From the NCBI GenBank assembly GCA_949775045.1, contig OX459100.1, positions 12,158,447-12,222,446 of the forward strand: a DNA stretch of 64,000 nucleotides. Reading direction: 5' to 3'. This document shows positions 10,701-20,594 of this stretch, piece by piece. The notes under the pieces are model-generated. The model saw only the letters and a program-made list of their open reading frames with translations, was not told the DNA's origin and did no database searches. How positions within the stretch are numbered: position 1 is the stretch's first letter; every line of letters starts with the position of its first letter. This DNA comes from Metridium senile. Lineage: Eukaryota > Cnidaria > Anthozoa > Actiniaria > Metridiidae. The position numbers and the translations under genes are program-made.

Positions 10701-11148
10701 TAATTAAATCCTGTTGTTCGATGGAATGTGTTGAATGACGTGCTGGTGAATTAAAACGATCAATCCACTGTTCGTAGTAATTGTCAAAATCCCTTTTAAC
10801 ACACACGAGTTGTTCGTATGCTTGTAAAGCATCACTCTTTTCATTATCATCATCCAAAATAAGAAAGTATTTTTCATGAACGTGAACACAATTGTTGTAT
10901 ACGTTGTCTAGTGTTTGTTTACGAATCATTACCTGGTTGAGATTACACGGGTCGAGCATTAGAGTTTCCATTTCTCGGTAGATCCTGCTAAGATATCCTA
11001 GATGACCAGATTTAGACTTCTTAAGATAGCAAAGTTCGTCGACTTTAAGTTGTCCCAATGTCTTTTCGGTAGCGGGCGGCCGTCCCGTTGATCGTGTCAC
11101 TCGTTGTGACTGACTGAAATCCACAGCATCTTTGCGGCGTGTAGACAT
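7726..11148 (-). CDS. BEL/Pao gag-protease-reverse transcriptase (1140 aa)
   Basis: The start codon at 11148 lies about 235 bp inside the 5' LTR. The gag part (DUF1759-like, motif LTFDGNPVNYWTFIKNFE) is followed by two Cys/His knuckles (CPMCSGPHKLTRC and CHNCLGRNHLAVNC, about 575-615). An aspartic protease motif LLDPGLDVTL lies near residue 715; the usual serine after DPG is leucine. The reverse transcriptase has FDCAAR (about 889), ASDVKGMFHQV and FYVDDC (about 1011). Between the protease and the conserved LPWKDANLKLPNNR block (about 800) the spacing is far shorter than is usual for BEL/Pao, suggesting an in-frame deletion. The frame ends early at 7726, where the pol frame continues one base out of register. 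Confidence 0.9.
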   Translation of the reverse strand: MSTRRKDAVDFSQSQRVTRSTGRPPATEKTLGQLKVDELCYLKKSKSGHLGYLSRIYREMETLMLDPCNLNQVMIRKQTLDNVYNNCVHVHEKYFLILDDDNEKSDALQAYEQLVCVKRDFDNYYEQWIDRFNSPARHSTHSIEQQDLITKSPTRIELETRSEASIDSMTEAVDRLELEYKRLVRQTQLQREIADIKNEQLNILKDIKQKEIEIERATNNKGIPSARCDVEDDQDSVKSVLMTPSCFKLKWTKDLLPQPEPMTSTPHTNVNINQDFKEDPVIVNESKLSSHVSTNSELVERKDLELLLKQQQEAMSLMATSLRVGFEMPKKELLTFDGNPVNYWTFIKNFEINIERQLTDADSKLTYLIQQCSGKAREAIKNCIIIDDKEKAYEKAKEILHSRYGQKHVIAHAYINRLVNGPQLKSSDAAGLTELASQMQNCQLTLASMGFEADINSSDNLVKVVKRLPVHLQGKWADKAGTLIARGTEPNFEHLTKFIDERATLANTMYGMIVGSAPDRDIPLNRCKNTLGRRQPNFGHTTKATTLATHAFESTQADIQTRDAKNLTSKCPMCSGPHKLTRCEKFKEKTPQQRREFTMQARLCHNCLGRNHLAVNCRSDNTCRVQGCGRKHHTFLHPIVQYSDVTNNVQPTTSTTNAWNLPQATPSQANGAGATGHCGSTSTNKRARVSLRTVPVTVMSDDGRSAQIETYALLDPGLDVTLCTERLVDELGLQSTPKDFSISTVNGQTTKRTGREVKLTIKGTCTTEVIDLDNVWTVDKLSISSQSIPTDKDIASWPQLGLPWKDANLKLPNNRVSAERRLRSLKRRLLGDSRLLERYKETMNSYINDDHARELTDNEIADKKLDRIWYLPHHPVTHALKPNKVRVVFDCAARYEGTSLNDNLLQGPDLTNSLVGVLVRFRQELIALASDVKGMFHQVRVSPDDTDSLRFLWWPDGDLTKEPTDHQMLVHLFGATSSPSCASFSLRKTAHDNQNDYDTATIETVNKNFYVDDCLKSVPSTDEAIILVKQLRDLLSKGGFNLTKWNSNSKQVLATIPEKDRATSLLDLDLQEPLIQSTLGLQWNMQTDTFNFRTVEKEKAPTRRGILSTVSAMYDPLGFVAPIILPTKQLLQPESLQFEL

Positions 11149-11382
11149 GATTTTCTTTCACAAGCACTGTTCAATTTGATCCAGTGTAAGAATAAAGGCC
11201 TTGGGTACTCACAAGAAGAAGTCGTTCGTAGTCATAAGCAATTTTAAAACGTTGCAGAATCGTCGAGCTGGTCAAAGTTGGCGGCGAAGATGACAAACGT
11301 GTGTAAATAAACACACGTGGCGAGACAAGATGTTGACTGTAAATGACTCTAAATCACTGTAGAATCTCATCAGAAACTTGAA

Positions 11383-11545
11383 TGTAAAGACTTAAAATGT
11401 AAACAACCAGAGAAACTCTCTTAGCCTCTATTTAATATATTTGAACCACAATTAAGACCGAGTAAGTTATTACAAAACAAGCGAGGTTTCTGATGGTTGC
11501 GATTCCTCCTCCGCGCAAGGCACGTCGGGAATTCTCGTTGTAACA
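11383..11545 (-). repeat. 5' LTR of the BEL/Pao element
   Basis: Identical to 5261-5423. The primer-binding region should lie just below 11383 on the minus strand. I could not match it to a specific tRNA. Confidence 0.95.
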
Positions 11546-11700
11546 ATCATCATCATCATCATCATTATTATTATCATCATAATCATCATCAACATTATCA
11601 TCATCATCATTATTATCATCATCATAATTATCATCATTATTATCATCATCATAATTATCATCATTATTATCATCATAATCATCATCAACATTATCATTAT
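11546..11700 (+). repeat. (ATC)n/(ATT)n microsatellite, right half
   Basis: Continuation of the 5137-5260 array after the retrotransposon, with degenerate ATC tracts reappearing at 11845-11925. The His-rich and Met/Ile-rich frames here are repeat artefacts. Confidence 0.95.
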
Positions 11701-12217
11701 TGTACTTATTATTATTAGCTTCAGTATTGTTATCGTGTGAGAGTATGGTAGTCTAATAGGAGGTCCGGGTTTATAAAATCTTTAGAAATTATTAGGTTTC
11801 TCCCATTGAGGTTGATACAGACCTTACCTATACCTATTGTTATCATCACAATCATCATTTTCATCGTTATTTTCATCATCACTTTCATCATTATAATTTA
11901 TCATCGTCATCGTCATCAGCACTATATCCAGTTTTTTTTCACAAGTTAATGCACATTCTTATGCCAATAAATTGTACCACTTAGTTTAACCACTAGTTAC
12001 AGTATAATACATTTTTACTAGTTTTCGTATATTTTAATATAATTCTTTCCTTGGAATATTAGCTGCTGAGGACCACAATAGTTTTACTGCTAGTTATCAT
12101 ACATTTCACTTTCATGATTACTTAGCAACAGTGCATACATACAAACACTCACAAATGTATTTTTTTATTTCACAGACTTTAAATAATATTTCCTTACAAT
12201 TTTGTGGTGTTTCCCAG

Positions 12218-12424
12218 GTTGATGTGTACAGTTTTGGCGTTTTGCTGTGTGAAATGAACATAAGAGAGCTCCCTGATCCAATGCGCCGAACTGAACAAGT
12301 AACCATGGTAACCAATCACGACTTTAGGAACCTTATTAGGAGGTGCTTGTTGGACGACCCCCAAGAACGTCCCTCAATGAATGATATCATAAATGAATTA
12401 GAAAGTTTTAATTTTGAACTGTAA
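12218..12424 (+). CDS. TKL-type protein kinase, last exon
   Basis: After an acceptor (TTTCCCAG) the exon starts in phase 0 with VDVYSFGVLLCEM, which joins directly to the ...APEAQTSRQSPK end of the exon at 5114. This rebuilds the canonical APE-to-DVYSFG segment of a tyrosine-kinase-like domain. It continues through IRRCLLDDPQERPSMNDI, the invariant arginine region of subdomain XI, to a TAA stop at 12422-12424. The 7.1-kb intron would be about 0.8 kb without the retrotransposon. The protein ends soon after the kinase domain, so the domain is C-terminal. Confidence 0.9.
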   Translation, partial: VDVYSFGVLLCEMNIRELPDPMRRTEQVTMVTNHDFRNLIRRCLLDDPQERPSMNDIINELESFNFEL

Positions 12425-13447
12425 AATCATTTCGAAAATCAGATAACTGTAACTACTTTTGATAGTCTTTTTATTGACGCCAAGTTTTTGAACAAAGCTT
12501 TTAAAACAAAAACTGAGAAAAAAAAATCTACTGTTTTATATGAATATAAGTATGAAAAAAAATTAACAACATCGATGCCTTTCCAAATAGTATAAACATG
12601 TTGAATTGGTTAGCTTGATCAACACAATCAAGTAATTAAACTAGAGACAAAATTTAAATGGTTTTTGCCTCACGTCCTCCATTTTGTAAACTTTTCAATC
12701 GATAAATGATATTTGATAAAAATAAGCCCTTTTTATAACTCGGTCGGCTACGCCCACTAGTAATAAGCCGAAAAGCGTGTCGTGGATCACGTTAAATGCT
12801 TCAACCAATCATCGTTGAAGAAAAGTAGAAGACGATCGATAATCGATTGATTTGTGCAGTATTTTGGGCTTCCTTTGTTTACACTCAGACTTACACAACA
12901 CAATAGCATAGAAGCTACGCCTCCATATATGGAGGACAGTACCTGCAGTGGCTTTAAAAACAACAAATAACAAATGGACAAGCCTCCTGCTTGTGCTCTC
13001 AGACAATTCTCTAATGGATGATAGATGATCATGAGCAATAGGATACATGGCGCTTGAAATCGCCTGCGTTACAAATTCCTGATGTTACCGAGCATTGGGT
13101 CAAAGGAGATCAACGATCGTTGGGATTTGAAATGTTTTATCTATTTATCCGAGTTTTGGGCTTCGGGAAGAAATAATAGCACAAAATGTAATAAAGCACA
13201 CGTTAAACCTTTTATTGTAGCTCAGTTAACTGTCGTTTGTTAGTAAATTATACAATGATGGATGTTACCCTTGGGCGCACGCGCCATACACATCTTAGCT
13301 TATCATGGATATGACAAAGTTGGCCATCAATCTTGCACCCATTTTTTTTAACAGCTTTATTGGGAACGTATTAGTTACAAATTAGACTTACAAATCAGAT
13401 TTACAAAATAGACTATCAAAACAACCTAAATGACAATGCACACAAGC
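12425..13447. other. Kinase 3' flank, no gene recognised
   Basis: AT-rich at first (3' UTR). From 12740 it is more CpG-rich, with a TTTGGGCTTCCT motif at 12864. Minus-strand frames at 12787-13048 have no recognisable domain and were not accepted. Confidence 0.5.
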
Positions 13448-13690
13448 GATTAATTAAACGAGCCCAATGGGGTTTGCGCGAACGGGACACAGGTCCCATG
13501 CGAGGCGCACCCCCATTGTAAATAACAATAAAAATAGACTTACAAAACCATATTTTACAAAACAGACTATAAGAAAATACACAAGACTGATCACAAACGA
13601 GTAATTAAACGAGCCCAATGGGATTTGTGCGAACTGGAAACAGGTCACATGCGAGGCGCACCCCCATTGTAAATGACAATAAAATACATA
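13448..13690. repeat. Two direct copies of an ~85-bp unit, 154 bp apart
   Basis: Units at about 13448-13531 and 13602-13686 share AACGAGCCCAATGGG and GAGGCGCACCCCCATTGTAA. Followed by a TAA microsatellite, this looks like the duplicated 3' tail of a LINE read on the minus strand, but no coding part is attached. Confidence 0.7.
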
Positions 13691-13762
13691 TATTAATATT
13701 GACAAATTGTAAATAACGATAAAACTGATTATAATTAACAAAGAAACTAGGGCATACAAAAA

Positions 13763-13764
13763 TT

Positions 13765-13851
<87 letters not shown>

Positions 13852-13890
13852 TATAATAATAATAATTATAATAATAATAATTATAAATCT
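13763..13890 (+). repeat. (TAA)n microsatellite
   Basis: About 40 units of TAA/ATA, the last part interrupted by TTATAA. It is possibly the tail of the retroposon fragment before it. Confidence 0.95.
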
Positions 13891-14004
13891 TGTCGACGAG
13901 TGGATTTGATCAGTTGATATCGCTATACATGTAAGTACGCCTCCGTCTGTCTTGCCAATACTGTCCAATCCCTTTCTTGTGTTGCATCAGTTACCCGTTT
14001 GCAG

Positions 14005-16515
14005 TTTGTTCACGGGCTGTAGGATATTCTTTGCTTCGAGTAATGAGCAATGTTTGTTAATGGACTAAATAAAACACAACATACTCACTTGAGGATAAAT
14101 AAAACATGAATTTAATGTCGCTTGTGCTCACATTTTCCTTCTGTGTTTAAACGATAACAACGGAACACCGGCCATCTTGAATATAGTAGTTATCAGTCCT
14201 ATCGTCCAATGGCAGAGCGTGGTCCCCTGGCTGAAACAGGAAGCCCAAAAGTTATATCTCCCCGTGTACTAAATATTAACAGGGTAGGATCTAAACGGGC
14301 GTTCATCGTACAATCCTCGATGCAAGCTGATGACGCGCCATCGCCATATAAGGAAACTACCCTGTTCCCTTCGTTCATATAAGGAAACTACCCTGTCCCC
14401 TTCATCTAAATATGGAAGTCATTGTCTGTCTTGTTTATATCAGAGATTATCAGGGAGGCAGGGGTTTTCCTGTACATGTTTCAATGTTTCAATTTGTTGC
14501 ATAGGTTTTAATTTTAGAATTCCAACATTTGTTTCGAAATAAAAAGTAATGAAGGAGTTCAAGTCCAGCTTTACCAAGTGCTTCTGTGTAGTTCAAATCA
14601 GGGTAGGCAATGAAAAGTGCTCTTTTCTGGATTCTTTCGATAGTCTCGCTGAGGTAGGAGGGTAATCCGGTCAACCATATTCAAGTATCGGTCTAGTAAA
14701 GCTGCAAAAGATCTGACATAATTGGCTCGGTTTAAAACCTGACCTTCTAAGGACTCGTAAGATGTACAAACGCTTTGAGGCTTTTGTAGTAATTTTCTCA
14801 ATATGTAAGTTCCATTTTAGTTTAGGGGTGATCCAGATACCCAGAAGTTTGAAAGAATCGGTTGTTTCTATCTCATGTCCATCGATATGCAGTGAGTCAA
14901 CTGGTAGGGTCTGTCTCAAGAAATGTATTCTTAGTTCTTCTGTCTTCTTTATATTGACCTTCATGTTGTTATCAGATATCCAAGAGGCAATTTTGTTCAG
15001 CTGGTTTTGGAAAATAGATTCAGAGTTCTTGTTACATATTTCATACACTGTGCAGTCATCCACGTATTTAACAATCGGAGGCATATTACTCGTAACATCT
15101 ACCTTGAGGTCGTTAATCATTACTATAAATAGAAGAGGGCCAAGTTTGGTACCTTGAGGTACGCCAGTAAATTTAGGTAACCAGTCAGAGAGACAGTCGT
15201 TGAGTTTAACTCGTTGTTTGCGATCACAAAGGAAGTTGGCAATCCAATTCAAAAGCATGGGATGGGTGTCCATGTTTTTGAGTTTATGAAGTATAATATT
15301 ATGGTCGATGCGGTCGAATGCTTTGGAGAAGTCTATCATGCAAGATCGAATTATATTACCAGGTGAGTCAGTTGCTTTCAACCAGTTTTGAGTAAGCGTT
15401 ATAAGTGCATGTGTTGTAGAAGAATCTTTCAAGCAGCCATACTGGTGAGGATCAATATGTTCAGATATGTAGGATTGCAACCAGGAACAGATATAGCCTT
15501 CAAGAATTTTGCTAAGTACAGATGTCAGAGAGATTGGACGTAAATCGTCAGCTGCTGAGTGGACTGTTTTAGTTTTAGGGAGTGGTACGACGTCTGCACT
15601 TTTCCATAAAGTTGGAATGGATCCTTCTTGGATTGAAGTGTTAAAGATGTGGCATATTGATTGAAAATATAATTAAATAAGGTTACTTTTACCAACAAGA
15701 TTTCGACGAATGGAAGTCGGTTGCTCTCTTATGCAGTTAATCTGCAGCAAGTAAGAAACATAGAAAAGTTGATCTCTAAAACGTTATTACAACTATACTG
15801 ACCGTTAACGAGGGTCCTCGTTAACCGCGGCGCTTTGAATTTTTGATCTTCCTAAATTAATTATCGTTACGGCTAATTCGAATTTTGGTCTTGATATTCT
15901 TTGCAGCGAAACACAACTTATCAGAAAATATTACAATTGCTTGTCCCGCTTACAACTCAGCAGTGAGTATTTCGCTCTTAAAAAAATGGGTTTTATCGAC
16001 AATATTCGGAGAGAGATTTTATTGCATGGGTGATGTTGATTCCTCGAAGGTTCGCAAAGTTGAAAAAAATACTCTCCAACAGAATTTGGGTTGCCTGTGG
16101 TGTTTGGAAACCAGAACGAGGCTGCAAAGTGACGTAAAAGCTGGCATCAAGCTCTTGACGATTCAAACTAATCACGTGGTACTGAATCCACTAATCTCAT
16201 TGGCGGAGAGGGGGACAACGCCTATTTAGATCCTACCCTGATTTAGTACACGGGGAGATATATCGTTTGGGCTTCCTGTTTTAGCCAGGGGACCGCGCTC
16301 TGCCATCGGACGATAGGACTGATAACTAGTATATTCAAGATGGCCGGTGTTCCGTTGTTATCGTTTAAACACATGCCAGAAGGAAAATGAACACAAACGA
16401 CAGTAAATTCATGTTTTATTTATCCTCAAGTGAGTATGTTGTGTTCTATTTGGTCCACTAACAAACATTGCTCACGACTCGAAGCAAAGCGTATCCTACA
16501 GCCCGTGGTTTGTTC
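14005..16515. mobile_element. Block bounded by ~300-bp inverted repeats
   Basis: 14005-14303 and 16218-16515 are inverted copies (about 90% by eye) from CACGGGCTGTAGGAT at the outside to GGTAGGATCTAAA at the inside. Each arm carries an AGATGGCCGG-type (YY1-like) motif and a GGGCTTCCTG motif about 90 bp away. The space between holds a LINE reverse transcriptase (14480-15710) and about 500 bp of unknown sequence. It may be a long-TIR transposon that received a LINE, or an inverted duplication of a promoter. I found no clear target duplication. Confidence 0.6.
14480..15710 (-). pseudogene. Non-LTR retrotransposon reverse transcriptase fragment (CR1/jockey-like)
   Basis: On the minus strand the longest open part (14671-15480) has successive RT motifs: CMIDFSKAFDRIDH, FTGVPQGTKLGPLLF, VKYVDDCTVYE and LLGIWITPKLKW. 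The frame continues upstream without a start (LRPISLTSVLSKILEGY, to about 15700) and downstream after a shift near 14670. The catalytic YVDD is intact, but the endonuclease part is absent and the frame is broken, so this is a 5'-truncated dead copy. A 33-bp direct repeat, CATATAAGGAAACTACCCTG twice, lies at 14343-14405 beyond its 3' end. Confidence 0.88.
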
Positions 16516-16796
16516 TTCGACATGTTTTTCGTTGGCTTGAAATCAACAAAGCTGCAGTTTTGCATGCTGGCCGTTGGTTCAAAGCGAGCTCTTCCGCCCT
16601 TTGACAGGTCTTATTTTTCGTCCTGCTGGGTTGCATGCCACCCTCCTCACTAACATAATGTTTGTGGGGGAGCCAGTTTAGGGTTACAATGTTACCAGTA
16701 GCAGAGTCACCAGTAGACCCTGACTTGACCATTCGCTGTTATCCCTTACTGCGCATGCTCGACGAGCTATCTTGACTTCAATCTCGTTCGCATTCG

Positions 16797-17130
16797 CTAT
16801 TACATCTTACTGTGCAGTAGGAGATAACGGCAGATGAGAACAAGATTGGTTTGGAGTATGCCAGAGTCAAGATAGCTCGCTGAGCATGCGCAGTAAGAGG
16901 CGAATGGGAGCAAGATTGGTTTGGAGTATGCCAGAGTGAAGATAGCACGCTGAGTATGTGCAGTAAGAGGCGAATGGGAGCGAGATTGGTTTGGAATATG
17001 CCAGAGTGAAGATAGCTCGCTGAGCATGCGCAGTAAGAGGCGAATGGGAGCGAGATTTGTTTGGAGTATGCCAGAGTGAAGATAGCTCACTGAGCATGCG
17101 CAGTAAGAGGCGAATTAATGGGAGCGAGAT
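16797..17130 (+). repeat. 70-bp minisatellite, ~4.5 units
   Basis: The unit contains GATTGGTTTGGAGTATGCCA, CGCTGAGCATGCGCAGTAAG and GGCGAATGGGAGCGA. The shared motif recurs at about 16845, 16915, 16985 and 17055. An inverted partial unit lies just upstream (16741-16790). The Leu/Ser-rich minus-strand frames across it are repeat artefacts. Confidence 0.95.
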
Positions 17131-17269
17131 TGGAATTAGCCATATGAGTCCCATCTGTACACAGTTATTTTATTGGAGTGTGTTCATTTATAGGGTAAGA
17201 TGTTGATTATAATTATATTTAGCGGTATTTAAAGAATACTTAGTGGAAGCCATTAAATTATAAAATTCA

Positions 17270-17415
17270 ATTAATAGATGATCACATCATAAATGAACAA
17301 ACTCATATTAAATGGGATTCAAACTCGCGTTCTTTCATTGCTTGTCCGACTAGCAATGTTCAGAAAGTTGTGTGTTTGAATCGGTTCATTTATGATAAGA
17401 TCATCTATTCATTTA
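17270..17415. repeat. Short inverted repeat (~25-bp arms)
   Basis: AATAGATGATCACATCATAA at about 17273 is matched in inverse orientation near 17385-17411. Probably a small MITE remnant; the ends were not resolved. Confidence 0.5.
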
Positions 17416-17539
17416 TACCACATTATATAAATAACCATTCAATCATTGAATTGTTTAATTAAATATATCGTTTTAATGGCTATATTATATATAGTATATT
17501 GCTTGGGAATATGGTTTCCTTAAATGTTTAGCATGCATG

Positions 17540-17655
17540 TCATTATCAATTTCCATCATCATCGTTACTACCAACGCTACCACCACCATCATCTTTATCA
17601 TCATCATCATCATTATCACCACTACCACCATCTTTATCATCCTCATTACCTAGAT
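17540..17655 (+). repeat. (ATC/ACC)n degenerate microsatellite
   Basis: Interleaved CAT, CAC and TCA triplets. No coding meaning. Confidence 0.9.
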
Positions 17656-19380
17656 GATACAAGAAAATGTAACTATCCAATCAGCGCGAAGCTAACAAGC
17701 TCAAGTTGTTAGCATAACCCATGACAGGAAAAAATTGCGCACCAAAACCTGCCTCGGTAGAGTAGGGTACTAAAGATTTTTTTTCGGTCAGAAAAATCGA
17801 AAAAAAAAAAAACTTTTAAAAATCAATATACAACAATATTTAAAATAAAATCATTCTTGAAAATGTAAAGCATCAAATAAACTTTTTTAAATACGTCGAG
17901 GCTCCCCTCCAAGCTCGAAATGATAATTGGTCAGTGCGGGTTTTACATAGGTTTAACCCTTTGACTACTGGGCTTTTTTGACATTTTTGAGCGATTTTCT
18001 GGATATAAACGATCCGTAGGATTTCTTGACTACGTATTTGGCGTTACCATGGAAAGTGCTGCTGTTTTGTAATCTCAAGGGCTCAAGTTCTCAGGCCACA
18101 TGACTTTTAGATCGTTTGAAAGCATCGTTGGATATTTACACTGGCTCAAAGTTGGCTTAAATGGGAATTTCGTTAATTTTAGGGTCATATTTTGCCTTTA
18201 GTCACTACTGGAAGAGCATCATTAAGCTTCAAGGTAGCAAAGACCTCACTTTCTGGAAGAAATCAACGAGGAATCTCACTTTGTCAGCAAAAAATAATCG
18301 ATGTTTGGTTCATTCGGTTTTGGCGGGCTTAGAACAAAGTCAGGTTTGGAGTTGGACTAAAGACAAATTCTCGGACCTGCCGCGGCTATTTATCGAAGTT
18401 GTGATGATAGAGGAACACAACAAGCGCGAAATTTTGGCAGAAAACCGAGGTGACCCTAGACTTATAAAAAATGTATAAAAGGACGGCGGGGGGTACTCCA
18501 TGTGCCAAATTGTCATGGTTACCCACAATGCTTTGCAGTCGTCAATACTTGAAAACACGTGAGTATCAAAATGGCCGTAATCAAACGACCGCAGCTCAGT
18601 TCGTGAAGTGAAAAAAAGTGAAAAAACTTGCCAAAGCTATAGCACAAGGACTGAATTTTGTTGTGAAAACGGCCTTTTCGTCTAAAAACGATTTTTTGGA
18701 TAAAAAAATCCAAGGTCAAAAAAGTGTGATTTTCACTATTGAAAAATAAGGCAAAAACGGTAATTTTTGACTTTCCTAAAGTTCATGTGGAATTTTTGTG
18801 CTAAAATTGCTTGTTTCTTTTGACTGACATGCTATGAAAATTTGAAAAACCTTCTAGTGCTTACTAACATTCAAACGGCTGGGGAAATTTGGCTTGTTTT
18901 AAATGAGCTAGAATTTTTCAAAGCAAGGTCGTTTTTTACGGGCGGTTTCGGGCGCCGTAGGACGACAGTCAACTTCAAGACTTCAAAAGTTTATTGAATC
19001 GTCGTTCAAGTGCAAAATATCTCAAGAGAAGCCATTCTAAATCTTTTTCCTTAGTTCTCGTTTCTTCTAGAAGGGCAAGTGATGCCAGCTGTGCAGCTCT
19101 GACAATTGTTTTGAATGCCTGACAATCAGTGAAAGGAGCTCGACTAAATACCATTTCAAAAAGCACGTTTATATTAAATCAAGGTGCAAAGAAGTTTTGC
19201 ATGAACATTGCACTCTTAATCCGTTGTTTATTTTCTTCTTTCAATATATTCAAATACCTTCGACACGTACTGTATTTATGGGTGAATGAACGGCGAGCTG
19301 GGGGTTTTCCCTTCGTTATATTTATATTTTAAACAATACCGCATTACAAAAATGCACGGGCTCAAGGCTCAGTAACAACT
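17656..19380. other. 1.7 kb without a recognisable gene
   Basis: Frames up to 105 aa exist (for example 18161-18478) but show no family signature. At 17953 a TTAA is followed by CCCTTTGACTACTGGGC, which resembles a piggyBac-type terminus, but no inverted partner was found downstream. Confidence 0.4.
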
Positions 19381-19419
19381 TTGGTTAATTCGTATGCAGG
19401 CCTGGTCGCAAATACATTA

Positions 19420-19720
19420 CCACCATCATCTTTATCATCATCATCATTATCACCATCATCATCTTTATCATCATCATTACCACAACCACCACCATCATCA
19501 TCATATCTATCATCATCAATTTGGTGTTTATTAAATGCATTACTGATCTCAGAAGGATTATTGATTTCAGTATTATCATCATCTTTATTATCATCATCAT
19601 CATCAAGATTACCACGACCATCACCATCACAGTAATCATCATCGTCATTAGATCTCATAATCTTCATGATTATAATCTCCATCATCATCATCATCACCAC
19701 CATCATCATCTCTCATCATC
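19420..19720 (+). repeat. (ATC/ACC)n degenerate microsatellites
   Basis: Several blocks of CAT/CAC triplets interrupted by short unique sequence. The Asp-, Met- and Ser-rich frames are artefacts of the repeat. Confidence 0.92.
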
Positions 19721-19755
19721 TCTCCCACACTGGTTCCCAGGGTGCCTTTTGTCCT

Positions 19756-19797
19756 CAGGTAGCCCAAGTTCACTGTTAGTTTTGATTGGGCTACCTG
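19756..19797. repeat. 12-bp perfect inverted repeat upstream of a CYLD-like start
   Basis: CAGGTAGCCCAA and TTGGGCTACCTG are separated by 18 bp and lie about 110 bp before the ATG at 19908. It could be a hairpin in the 5' region or a cruciform site. No function is implied. Confidence 0.7.
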
Positions 19798-19907
19798 TGC
19801 TTTTGTCATGACGGCGAAGGACTGGTACCTCATTTCGCGGAAATCGCTTGAATGCTTATTTTTTTCCATTTTCTGTGTAAACCTAAATCTTATTTAACTC
19901 CACTAAA

Positions 19908-20330
19908 ATGAACGCTGAAAAATGTGACAAATATTTGCTATTAGAAATATGCAAAGGCTCGAGTGCTGAATTATTTGGTTTTCGAGCAGGCGAAATCTAT
20001 GAACCAACACAAGCTGCTGAGAGTCACGTTACTTTGCGTCGTATATTTATGGGAGGATGGAAGACATTTAGTGTACATGTATCCAAAGTGGCAAAGCTCG
20101 AAGACATTGAAGCTGACTTGTTGCTGGCTGTTGATTCTTTTGACGAAAGGCTCTCTATTTATCAAGAACGTCGTGACCATTTGGAGATGGGAAAGCGTTT
20201 GGAGGTAGGCAGTAAAGTTTTGGTTCAAGTTGGAATTCGAAAGGATCGTAAAATAGATCAGCCAGGAGAAATCAAGTGTAAAAGGTTGCTCCCAAAACAC
20301 AAGGGTATTTGGTTTAGAGTAGAACTCGAG
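19908..20330 (+). CDS. CYLD-like protein, first coding exon (second paralogue)
   Basis: The ATG at 19908 opens a 141-codon exon ending at a GAG|GTAAGG donor in phase 0. It aligns by eye with the exon at 54117-54560: VAKLEDIEADLLLAVDSF, then a conserved ERLSIYQER segment, then a beta-rich stretch ending in HKGIWFRVELE, the first half of a CAP-Gly domain (counterpart HSGIMFGVELL). In the CYLD family this region precedes the first CAP-Gly domain. The family consists of K63/M1-type ubiquitin-chain deubiquitinases acting on NF-kB signalling, but the USP catalytic domain is not in this window. The second half of the domain is the exon at 21158. The otherwise conserved FGVEL reads FRVEL here. Confidence 0.75.
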
Positions 20331-20594
20331 GTAAGGACGTAATCTTTAAGACTGGTATACATTAGGCGACAAGTTGCTGCGTCTTTTGCTTCGACAGGTC
20401 GCTTCGTGTGTATTGCTTCTATTGATTAAATTTGTGCGACATGTTGCAGACGAAAAATATTGTCACGGTGACAAAGATTTACACACAAATGTGAATCGTA
20501 GCATGAAAATGTCATAACAATATTGTTGAAGTATATCAAACAAGTGGGATGCATCGTTGAGCCATTTTATGAAAATGGTAACATACACCATAAA

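Larger units (their letters stand above)
5261..11545 (-). mobile_element. BEL/Pao LTR retrotransposon, near full length
   Basis: Two 163-bp LTRs (5261-5423 and 11383-11545) look identical base for base, begin TG and end CA, and are flanked by a 5-bp duplication ATCAT (5256-5260, 11546-11550). The coding strand is minus, opposite to the host kinase gene in whose intron it sits. Gene order is gag, zinc knuckles, protease, reverse transcriptase, RNase H, integrase, which is the BEL/Pao order. Identical LTRs mean a recent insertion. It is probably not autonomous: the pol frame is broken by a one-base shift near 7750 and a segment between protease and reverse transcriptase seems missing. Confidence 0.95.

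Noticed and set aside
12787..13048. Two overlapping minus-strand frames of about 80 aa
   Set aside because: No domain, no splice context, and two frames open at once.
18161..18478. 105-aa frame
   Set aside because: No family resemblance, no splice or promoter context. Chance length in this composition.
17953..18960. piggyBac-like left end (TTAA CCCTTTGACTACTGGG)
   Set aside because: No inverted partner or second TTAA end could be found downstream.
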